34,185 nt of DNA from an uncultured Bacilli bacterium (GTDB taxonomy: Bacteria; Bacillota_I; Bacilli_A; RFN20; CAG-631): positions 1 to 34,185 of the forward strand of contig CANQTM010000018.1 of NCBI GenBank assembly GCA_947626825.1, read 5' to 3'. Shown piece after piece: positions 15,959-23,200 of this stretch (its first letter is position 1; every line of letters begins with the position of its first letter). The notes under the pieces were generated by a model. That model did not search any database. It saw nothing but the letters and a program-made list of their open reading frames with translations, and was not told the origin of the DNA. A program made the translations under genes and the position numbers.

Positions 15959-17008
15959 ATGGCTATTAAATTAACAAAAAATGATTTAAAACAATTTAAC
16001 AATTTATTTAAAAATATGCAAAAAAATATCGAAATTGCTGATTTTACTAACAATATATTATTAGAAAATAAAAATATAGCTAATAACTATGATACACATT
16101 TTTCATATTGGCAAAATATTAGTAATTATTTTGATTTAGCACCTGAATTTTTAAATTATTATAGTAATTTTAATTTATTAAATAATTTTATTAAATTAGA
16201 TAAAACAATTTATGAAAATAACCCTTATGTTAATAATATCAAAATAGATAATATTAGTTATTTAAATTATTATTTTCAAAAAGAAACCATTAAGGCCTTT
16301 CAAGGATTTATTTATGATGAAATAGATGTTTTAGATGATTTTACTGAAATAACAAAAATTGGTTATTTTGAAAATGATTATTCATATCTTACTTTAAAAG
16401 AAAATAATGATATTTGGATGTTAATAACTCCTCATGAAATAAATACCATGAAAAAAGCCATTGAGAAAGCTAATAATAATGTTTTAACATTAGGCTTAGG
16501 GCTTGGTTATTTCCCTTTTATGTGTAGTTTAAAAGATAATGTAAAAAATATAACTATCATTGAAAAAGACAATAATATAATAAAATTATTTAAAAAATAT
16601 ATCTATCCTCAATTTAAAAATAAAGAAAAAATAAAAATTATTCAAAGTGATGCTTTAAATTATCTTGATAATAATAATTTAAAATCATTTGATTATATTT
16701 TTATTGATTTATATAAAGATGTCGATGATGGATTACCATTATATGTAGACATTATTAAAAGATTTAAAAACAAATTGATATCTAATTATGATTTTTGGAT
16801 TGAAAATTCATTAATAATTATGTTAAGACGTTGCTTAATAAAAGCTTTATATGAATTATTAAATGACATTTCATATACATCTAATAATTTGAATTATTAT
16901 GATCAATTAATTGATAATTTTAAAAACATTTTTAAAAATATTGAAATTAATAATTTTAAACAAATACAAAATCTTTTATTAAAAGAAAATATTTTAAAAC
17001 TACTTTAA
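15959..17008 (+). CDS. Spermidine-synthase-like SAM-binding protein
   Basis: A 349-residue protein with an N-terminal part of about 150 residues, mostly helical and very rich in Asn/Tyr, then a class I methyltransferase-type Rossmann fold. The fold shows VLTLGLGLGYF (175-185, glycine loop), IIEKD (200-204, acidic end of strand 2, E202), IQSDALNYL (228-236) and FDYIFIDLY (244-252, D250). This order resembles spermidine synthase and its many methyltransferase relatives. I see no evidence for a polyamine substrate and no speD/speE neighbour, so the function is unassigned. The ATG follows AAGGGAATGG. Its stop codon interlocks with that of the convergent permease gene: they share bases 17005-17008, leaving no space for a separate terminator. 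Confidence 0.6.
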   Translation: MAIKLTKNDLKQFNNLFKNMQKNIEIADFTNNILLENKNIANNYDTHFSYWQNISNYFDLAPEFLNYYSNFNLLNNFIKLDKTIYENNPYVNNIKIDNISYLNYYFQKETIKAFQGFIYDEIDVLDDFTEITKIGYFENDYSYLTLKENNDIWMLITPHEINTMKKAIEKANNNVLTLGLGLGYFPFMCSLKDNVKNITIIEKDNNIIKLFKKYIYPQFKNKEKIKIIQSDALNYLDNNNLKSFDYIFIDLYKDVDDGLPLYVDIIKRFKNKLISNYDFWIENSLIIMLRRCLIKALYELLNDISYTSNNLNYYDQLIDNFKNIFKNIEINNFKQIQNLLLKENILKLL

Positions 17009-18360
17009 ATAATTATTTTTAAAACATAATTAATTATAAAAAAGATGGCTACACCATAAATAATTGGTGGTACTTCTTTATAACGCTTACTAACTAACAT
17101 CATAGCACAATAAGCAATTAAGGCTATGCCAATACCATCACTTACTGAATAACATAAAACCATTAAAATAACCATCAAAAATGTAGTAATAACTACTATC
17201 ATATCATTCCAATCTATTTCTTTTAAATTAGAAAACATCAAACAACCAACAGAAACTAAAGCCAAAGATGTCACTGGAGTCAAACCATTTGTAACACCAG
17301 CAAATATAGAAAATATTGGATATAACAATGTTGCTAATAAAAATAATAAGCCTGTTGTAACACTACTTAAACCAGTTTTGGCTCCACTTTCAACACCAAC
17401 TGTAGATTCAGCAAAACTTGTGACTGTTGAAGTACCTAAAGGAGCACATATAACAGCACCTATGCTATCTGCAAGCATAGCCTTTTTACCATTTACTAAT
17501 TCTCCTTGTTCATTTAAAATACCAACTTTTTTACCAACAGCAATCAAAGTTGCTGTTGTATCAAATAAATTAACAAAAATCAATGAAAATATAATTGCAT
17601 ATGATTCAGGACGTAAAAAGACATTAAAATTTTCTTTACTAAAACATTTTCCAAAATTGTTAGCAAAGGCACCATAATTTTCCCAAACATTGCTCCATTC
17701 AAATTTAGGCATGTTATTAACGCCACATAATCCTAAAATCAAACCTAATATGGCTGTTACACCCATGGCAATAACAATAGCTAATTTTCCAACTTTTCCT
17801 TTTATTTGCATCAAAACTAAAACTAAAATAATTCCAAAAATAGATAAAAGAACTGTTGGTGATTTTAAATCACCTAAAGAAATAAGCCCATTATCAATAG
17901 CTACAACACCACCACTTTTTAAACCAACAAAACAAATAAAAGCTCCAAGTCCAGCACTAACTGCATATTTTAAAGATTTAGGAATGGAAGAAATTATTTT
18001 TTCTCTTAATGGTGTTAATGTTAATATTAAAAATAAAATTCCTGATGCAAATACTAATAATAATGCTTCTTCAAATGTATATCCCATAGTACTACATACA
18101 GTATATGCCAAATAAGAATTCATTCCCATTCCAGCACTTAAGGCCACAGGATAGTTAGCAAATAATCCCATGATAAGACAACAAATACCACTACAAATAG
18201 CTGTTGCAATAAAAACAGCTTGATAATTACCGCCACCATCACTTAAAGTAATTGAATTGACAGGTAAAATGTAAACCATGGCTAAAAATACTATTATGCC
18301 ACCTAAAATTTCAAGTAAAAGACTAGATCCTCTTTCTTTATAACGAAATAACTTATTCAT
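17005..18360 (-). CDS. NCS2/AzgA-family purine permease
   Basis: A 451-residue inner-membrane transporter with about 12-14 hydrophobic segments. The start is the ATG at 18360, nine bases after GAGG (18370-18373); the in-frame GTG at 18375 lies inside that ribosome site. Family marks are LSAGMGMNSYLAY near residue 70-85 and the strongly conserved GTSTVTSFAESTVGVESGAK stretch in the middle, with LFDTTATLIAVG before it. AzgA/PbuG-type members take up hypoxanthine, guanine or adenine with protons. Hpt, PurA and PurB lie elsewhere in the window, so hypoxanthine/guanine uptake fits best, but adenine cannot be excluded. The ribosome site lies inside a hairpin (18366-18384) that also looks like the terminator of asnA, so read-through or initiation control is possible. 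Confidence 0.87.
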   Translation of the reverse strand: MNKLFRYKERGSSLLLEILGGIIVFLAMVYILPVNSITLSDGGGNYQAVFIATAICSGICCLIMGLFANYPVALSAGMGMNSYLAYTVCSTMGYTFEEALLLVFASGILFLILTLTPLREKIISSIPKSLKYAVSAGLGAFICFVGLKSGGVVAIDNGLISLGDLKSPTVLLSIFGIILVLVLMQIKGKVGKLAIVIAMGVTAILGLILGLCGVNNMPKFEWSNVWENYGAFANNFGKCFSKENFNVFLRPESYAIIFSLIFVNLFDTTATLIAVGKKVGILNEQGELVNGKKAMLADSIGAVICAPLGTSTVTSFAESTVGVESGAKTGLSSVTTGLLFLLATLLYPIFSIFAGVTNGLTPVTSLALVSVGCLMFSNLKEIDWNDMIVVITTFLMVILMVLCYSVSDGIGIALIAYCAMMLVSKRYKEVPPIIYGVAIFFIINYVLKIII

Positions 18361-18365
18361 AAAAA

Positions 18366-18384
18366 ATAACCTCACTGAGGTTAT
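18366..18384 (-). terminator. Hairpin: asnA terminator overlapping the permease ribosome site
   Basis: ATAACCTCA (18366-18374) and TGAGGTTAT (18376-18384) are perfect inverted arms. On the minus strand the stem is followed by TTTTTT, giving an intrinsic terminator 20 bases after the asnA stop. The same arm contains the GTGAGG ribosome site of the permease. It may act as a terminator, an SD-masking hairpin or a protein operator. Confidence 0.65.
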
Positions 18385-18403
18385 CTTATCATTTTTTGCA
18401 ATA

Positions 18404-19411
18404 TTATAAAAGAAAGATTTTCAATTTTTCTAATTTTTCTAATTCTTTTTTTGGCCAAAGTGATACTTGCACTTCACCAATATGAGCTTTTTGTAACATA
18501 AACATACATAATCTTGATTGGCCAATACCCCCACCAATTGATAAAGGTATTTTATCATTTAAAATATCTTGGCAAAATGGATTTGATAATTTATATGTTT
18601 CGTTTTTATATTCTAATTGTTTAACTAAACTATTTTTATCAACTCTAATGCCCATACTTGATATTTCAAAAGCCATATCATATAAAGAATAATATAATAT
18701 TATGTCACCATTTAATTGCCAATCATCATAATCAGCTGCTCGACCATCATGAGGAAGATTATCTTTTAATGGCCAACCAATTTGATATAAAAATATGGCT
18801 TTATATTCTCTTGCAATAGCATCTTCTCTTTCTTTTCTATTTAAATTTGGATATCTATTTTCAAGTTCTGATGTTGAAATAAAATAAATATCTTTAGGTA
18901 AATCATTATGAAGTTTTGGATATTTTAAAGATATCTTGTTTTGCAAATTATAAATAGCACTATATATTTGACATACTATTTTCTTTAAAAAATCAAGATT
19001 ACGATCTTCTTTATTAATAGCTATTTCATAATCCCATTGATCAACATAAATCGAATGATAAAAATCAACATTTTCATCTTTTCTAATAGCATTCATATCA
19101 GTATATAAACCAGTATGAACATTAAAATTATATTTACCTAGGGCCATTCTTTTCCATTTAGCTAAAGAATGAACTATTTCAATTTCATCATCTAAATAAG
19201 CAACATGAAAATTAACAGGTTGTTCAACACCATTTAGATTATCATTTAATCCACTACTTTTTGTTACAAACATTGGAGCAGTAACCCTTTGTAAAGTTAA
19301 TTTTTCAGTAAATTCTTTTTGAAACCAATCCTTAACTTCTTTAATAGCAATTTGAGTTTCATAAAGATTTAAAATAGATTTATAATTTAAATTTTCAATA
19401 TTTTTAGCCAT
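18404..19411 (-). CDS. asnA: Aspartate-ammonia ligase (asparagine synthetase A)
   Basis: A 335-residue enzyme of the class II aminoacyl-tRNA-synthetase-like fold, at the family's usual length of about 330. It makes asparagine from aspartate, ammonia and ATP. Recognisable blocks are YETQIAIKEVKDWFQ at the N-terminus, TAPMFV, HSLAKWKRMAL, GLYTDMNAIRKDE, YVDQWDYE, GRAADYDDW and the C-terminal LSIGGGIGQSRLCM (motif-3-like ATP site). AAGGAG precedes the ATG at 19411. A strong promoter at 19439-19467 makes it independent of the upstream unknown gene. A hairpin terminator follows within 20 bases. It provides ammonia-dependent asparagine synthesis; no AsnB is seen in the window. Confidence 0.96.
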   Translation of the reverse strand: MAKNIENLNYKSILNLYETQIAIKEVKDWFQKEFTEKLTLQRVTAPMFVTKSSGLNDNLNGVEQPVNFHVAYLDDEIEIVHSLAKWKRMALGKYNFNVHTGLYTDMNAIRKDENVDFYHSIYVDQWDYEIAINKEDRNLDFLKKIVCQIYSAIYNLQNKISLKYPKLHNDLPKDIYFISTSELENRYPNLNRKEREDAIAREYKAIFLYQIGWPLKDNLPHDGRAADYDDWQLNGDIILYYSLYDMAFEISSMGIRVDKNSLVKQLEYKNETYKLSNPFCQDILNDKIPLSIGGGIGQSRLCMFMLQKAHIGEVQVSLWPKKELEKLEKLKIFLL

Positions 19412-19438
19412 AATACAAACTCCTTTATAATCTAAAAA

Positions 19439-19467
19439 ATTATATCATTATTTTTTTTTATAAACAA
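19439..19467 (-). promoter_or_regulatory. Promoter of asnA
   Basis: On the minus strand TTGTTT (19467-19462), a 17-base spacer ending in TGA, and TATAAT (19444-19439), so there is also an extended -10. It lies in the 59-base gap after the upstream gene and gives a short leader of about 20 bases. Confidence 0.8.
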
Positions 19468-19470
19468 CAA

Positions 19471-20208
19471 CTATTTATTTTCAAATGCTAATGTATTATT
19501 TAAAAATTTATAGATATCAAACCACTTTATTAAAACATTTAATCTACGATATTCAAAATGTTTATTAAATGCTAAATTACGTCTTTTGTTTTGAAAAGAA
19601 AATGGTCCAATATGAACATCTGAAAATTTATAATATTTATTATTAACTAATAAATTTAAAAAGAAAACTTTTTTAAATGAAATCATTTTATCTTTATTTA
19701 AAATAATAATATTGCTAATTGGTTTTTGATATATTTCATCAACAAAAAGTAATTGTTCTAATAAATTTAAAAGAATTGTTTGTTTATTAAAAGAATTATT
19801 AATATCAACAAACAATTTATGATTATGTTCATATAAATCTTTTGATGAATATCTAATCTTACCACTATTGTTTAAAGTTGTATCTCCCCAATGAAAATAT
19901 AAAAGATTATTTATTTGACTAGTAGAAAATTTGAATTTTCTTAAAATATTAATAAAATGATAAATAGTATCATCATAAATAATTTCTTCATTTTTAGTTA
20001 AAATAGTAACATAATATTTTTCATTATCTATATTTATTATTAAGATGTTTTTTTTACCACTTATATATTTAATAACTTTGATAAAATTATTTGGTTTAAT
20101 ATTTTCTTTGATATTAAATAGTACCTGTTGATAATTTAAAGGTAATTCACTAAATTTTTTATTATTTATATTTAAAATAAATTGTTTTAATAGATTAATT
20201 TTGGCCAT
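19471..20208 (-). CDS. Uncharacterised 245-residue protein
   Basis: I do not recognise this family. The ATG at 20208 is preferred over an upstream in-frame start at 20250 because AAGGGG lies about ten bases before it. The protein is basic, with many Asn, Lys and Ile, and has no signal peptide or membrane helix, so it is probably cytoplasmic. The most distinctive stretch is in the middle: FHWGDTTLNNSGKIRYSSKD, then YEHNHKLFVDIN. A hydrophobic strand IIILNKDKMISF and the C-terminal basic segment FQNKRRNLAFNKHFEYRRLN follow. The mix of short beta strands and conserved-looking basic/aromatic positions could suit a nuclease-like or nucleic-acid-binding protein, but that is only a guess. It is the last gene of the secA-prfB-yitT-folD unit, 60 bases after folD. 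Confidence 0.65.
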   Translation of the reverse strand: MAKINLLKQFILNINNKKFSELPLNYQQVLFNIKENIKPNNFIKVIKYISGKKNILIINIDNEKYYVTILTKNEEIIYDDTIYHFINILRKFKFSTSQINNLLYFHWGDTTLNNSGKIRYSSKDLYEHNHKLFVDINNSFNKQTILLNLLEQLLFVDEIYQKPISNIIILNKDKMISFKKVFFLNLLVNNKYYKFSDVHIGPFSFQNKRRNLAFNKHFEYRRLNVLIKWFDIYKFLNNTLAFENK

Positions 20209-20267
20209 GATAACAAACCCCTTCAATACTATTAAACAATTTTTTTTCAAAAATTCTTTAAAATATT

Positions 20268-21095
20268 TTATTTTTTATTTAATTTATAAGCTTTTAAAAG
20301 ATTTTCCATTAAAATTACATTAGTTAAAACACCAACTCCACCTGGAACAGGACTATATGATAAAACTTTATCATAACATTCTTTAGAAGCATCGCCACAC
20401 ATTTTACCATCGTTATCAAAATTAATACCTATATCAACAATAATGGTATGTTCATTAACATCTTCTTTTTTTAAGAAATCTTTTTTGCCAACTGCTAAAA
20501 AGATAATATCAGCTTTTTGACATTTTTCAGATAAATTAGTTGTTTTAGAATGAGCAATAGTAACTGTGGCATTTAAATTTAAAAGCAATAAAGCTAAAGG
20601 TTTGCCAACATTAACACTACGACCAATAACTAAACAATTTTTTGAAGCAATAGAAATATTATAATATTGTAATATTTTTATAGCAGCCATTGGAGTGGCA
20701 CAATGATGAAATGATTGATTAAACAATAAGCGTCCTAAATTGTTAATAGTATAACCATCAACATCTTTTTTAGGATCAATTAAAGATAAGATTTCCATTT
20801 CATCAATATGTTTAGGTAATGGTCTATCTACCATTAATCCATCAATATGATTATCATTATTTAATTTTTCAATTAAATCAACCAATTGCTTTTTAGAAAT
20901 ATCACTTGAATATTTAAAGACTTGAATTTCCACATTTAATTCATCAGCTATCTTTTGACGGCCTTTTAAATATGACAAAGATGCTTTATCATCAAAACAT
21001 ATAATGGCTAAACATAATTTTTTATCTAATTTATTAATTTCATCTTTTAATTTTTCTTTAAATTCACTAGCAGCAACTTTGCCATCTAAAATCAT
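20268..21095 (-). CDS. folD: FolD-family methylene-THF dehydrogenase, atypical active site
   Basis: A 275-residue FolD homologue, close to the usual 280-290. FolD converts 5,10-methylene-THF to methenyl-THF (NADP) and then to 10-formyl-THF. The family pattern is clear: ASLSYLKGRQK (38-48), VDRPLPKHID (89-98), KDVDGY (110-115), the cofactor loop IGRSVNVGKPL (157-167) and SPVPGGVGVLT (248-258). However, aligned to Escherichia coli FolD, the catalytic Lys (Y-x-x-x-K) is R45, the Gln of VQLPLP is D90, and the Gly of the TPxG motif is Ala. Those Lys and Gln residues are known to matter for the cyclohydrolase step. The enzyme may be dehydrogenase-only or otherwise altered. It lies 15 bases after yitT in the secA operon. 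Confidence 0.88.
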   Translation of the reverse strand: MILDGKVAASEFKEKLKDEINKLDKKLCLAIICFDDKASLSYLKGRQKIADELNVEIQVFKYSSDISKKQLVDLIEKLNNDNHIDGLMVDRPLPKHIDEMEILSLIDPKKDVDGYTINNLGRLLFNQSFHHCATPMAAIKILQYYNISIASKNCLVIGRSVNVGKPLALLLLNLNATVTIAHSKTTNLSEKCQKADIIFLAVGKKDFLKKEDVNEHTIIVDIGINFDNDGKMCGDASKECYDKVLSYSPVPGGVGVLTNVILMENLLKAYKLNKK

Positions 21096-21110
21096 GATAA
21101 ATATCCCCCT

Positions 21111-22082
21111 TTATTTATTTGAAAAATTAGTTATATCTGTATATCCTTCACCAAAGACATCTGATGTTTTAGTCATTGACATAAAAGCATTGGGATCTAT
21201 TCTTTTTACAATATTTAAGATATCTAAATATTGATTTTTACTAATCATAGTTTTAATCATTTTACGAGGTTTTAAAGTGAAACCACCAATAACATCAACA
21301 ATTGTTGTGCCACGACCTAAATCTAAAATTTCTTTATTTATAACTTCCCAATGTTCTGAAATAATATCACAAACATAAGCTTCATTTCCGACTCTTTGTG
21401 TTACATCAACTGCAAAAGAATAAGCAATAACAGAAATTAAACCAACAACTATTTCATAAAGTTTAAAGTTAGCTATCAAAGCAAAGATAACTAATAGTCC
21501 ATCTTGTATTAAAAATATTAATGATAATTTTATTTTACTATATTTGTTAACTATCATACCTGGGACATCAAAACCACCAGTAGAACCACCAACTTTATAG
21601 GCAATTCCACAACCAACTCCCATAAGCAAACCACCAATTACAGCACAAACTACAGGATCAAATAAATTAAATTGATTATGCAAAGTAGCAAAAATTGGCA
21701 ACTTAAAAATATAAATAAATATTGGCGTAACAATAGTAGAAATTAAAGTATGTATAGCAAATTTTTTTCCTAAAAATAACGCTCCAACAATAAATAAAAT
21801 TATTGTTGTTATAGTAATAATATTTTCAACAACTAAAGATCCATTAGTGGCATTTTTAAAAAATAAACCTCTTAAAATTAAAGAAAAGCCACTAGTCCCC
21901 CCACTTAAAATACCATTAAATTGAATTTGTAATGTTTCATGTGTGGTAGAATCAAAGCCATAAATATAACTTCCTTGATAATTGACAAAGCAAAAAGAAA
22001 TTGCAAAAGCTAATAAAATACTTCCTAAAAAAACTACCAAAGATTCTTTTAAAAATTGTAATATTTTCTTTTTATCTTTCAT
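21111..22082 (-). CDS. YitT-family membrane protein (DUF161 + DUF2179)
   Basis: A 323-residue integral membrane protein. The N-terminal 220 residues hold five or six hydrophobic segments, with the family's glycine-rich blocks FNGILSGGTSGFSLILRG and GVGCGIAYKVGGSTGGFDV. The C-terminal about 90 residues form the cytoplasmic DUF2179 domain, with RGTTIVDVIGGFT, KTMISKNQYLDIL and IDPNAFMSMTKTSDVFGEG. The family is widespread in Firmicutes, often in several copies. Its function is not established; a transport or sensing role is usually proposed. A loop of about 25 residues after the first helix, with YGFDSTTHETLQ, is longer than usual. The start lies five bases after the prfB stop and the gene runs into folD after 15 bases, so it belongs to the secA operon. 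Confidence 0.88.
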   Translation of the reverse strand: MKDKKKILQFLKESLVVFLGSILLAFAISFCFVNYQGSYIYGFDSTTHETLQIQFNGILSGGTSGFSLILRGLFFKNATNGSLVVENIITITTIILFIVGALFLGKKFAIHTLISTIVTPIFIYIFKLPIFATLHNQFNLFDPVVCAVIGGLLMGVGCGIAYKVGGSTGGFDVPGMIVNKYSKIKLSLIFLIQDGLLVIFALIANFKLYEIVVGLISVIAYSFAVDVTQRVGNEAYVCDIISEHWEVINKEILDLGRGTTIVDVIGGFTLKPRKMIKTMISKNQYLDILNIVKRIDPNAFMSMTKTSDVFGEGYTDITNFSNK

Positions 22083-22087
22083 CTTAT

Positions 22088-23195
22088 TTAATCCCCACTA
22101 TTAATATTTTGTTTCAAATAAGCATAAATAAATTCATCTAAATTACCATTTAAAATAGAATTGACATTACTATCTTCATAATTTGTTCGATTATCTTTTA
22201 CTAAAGTATATGGACATAAAACATAAGATCTTATTTGGGCTCCCCATTCAATATTTCTTTGTTCACCTTTTAAAGCGTTTATTTTAGCCATTTTTTCTTG
22301 ATAAGCTAAAGTGGCTAATTTACTTTTTAAAACTTGTAAACATCGATCTTTATTTTGAAATTGTGATCTTTGATTTTGACATGAAACAACTATACCTGTT
22401 GGTATATGAGTAATTCTTACAGCAGAATCTGTTCTATTAATATGTTGACCACCAGCACCACTAGCGCGATATGTATCAATTTTTAAATCTTCATCTTTAA
22501 TGACAACATTATCATCATTAATTTCAGGAATTACTTCAACTGATGCAAAAGAAGTATGACGACTTTTATTGGCATCAAATGGTGAAATTCTCACTAATCT
22601 ATGAACGCCATTTTCACTTTTTAAAAAACCATAAGCATTTTCACCACTAATTAAAATGGATGCCGATTTTAAACCAGCCTCGTTGCCTTCTTGATAATCA
22701 AGAATTTCACTTTTAAAACCTTTTCTTTCAGCAAAATGTAAATACATATTAAATAACATATCTGCCCAATCTTGAGCTTCAGTGCCACCAGCACCTGGAT
22801 GAAATTCCATAATGACATTATTATTATCATAAGGACCTGATAACAAAGTTTCTACTTCAAAATTGGCAAATTCATCACAAGTTTTTAAAAATTCATCTTC
22901 AAGTAAAGAAACCATTTCAAAATCTGTGGCTAAATCTTCACTACTTAAGGCCTCTAAAAGGTCATTTATTTTTTTAGACACATTGTTATATTTTTCAATT
23001 AATTTTTTATTGTAATTTATTTCATTAATAATTTTTTGAGATGATTTTTGATCTTTCCAAAAATCTTCATGATTCATTAAATCAGTTAATTCTAAAACTT
23101 TCTTTTGACGAGAAGCAATGTCAAAGTGAATCACCTAGCAATGATATTTTGTTGCTATATTCTCCCAAAGTTTGTTTCATTTCAAATAATTCCAT
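22088..23195 (-). CDS. prfB: Peptide chain release factor 2 with programmed +1 frameshift
   Basis: RF2 ends translation at UGA and UAA. The true start is the ATG at 23195, with GGAG at 23206-23209 inside the end of secA. The zero frame runs 24 codons (begins MELFEMKQTLGEY) to an in-frame TGA at 23121-23123 in CTT-TGA-C. Slipping one base forward at CTT continues as DIASRQKK and gives 368 residues in all, the normal RF2 length. The downstream part has the stop-codon-reading SPF motif (RISPFDANKSRHTSF) and the catalytic GGQ (SGAGGQHINRT). The GTG-initiated frame at 23134 is not the natural start. The gene begins five bases after secA, the usual Firmicutes neighbour. A UGA-reading RF2 is strong evidence that TGA is a stop here. 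Confidence 0.97.
23121..23136 (-). promoter_or_regulatory. RF2 autoregulatory +1 frameshift site
   Basis: On the minus strand AGGTGA (23136-23131), four bases, then CTT TGA C. The SD-like element pairs with 16S rRNA and helps the ribosome slip from CTT to TTT when RF2 is scarce. If RF2 is abundant, translation stops at the TGA after 24 codons. This is the standard RF2 feedback arrangement, with a slightly weaker SD-like element than the E. coli AGGGGG. Confidence 0.95.
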
Positions 23196-23200
23196 ATTAA

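Noticed and set aside
17378-18115. Plus-strand reading frames of 99 and 141 codons inside the permease gene
   Set aside because: They are antisense to conserved NCS2 motifs; no ribosome sites or recognised domains.
22088-23195. prfB as a frameshifted pseudogene
   Set aside because: The break is exactly the CTT-TGA-C recoding site with an SD-like element, and the joined protein is complete.
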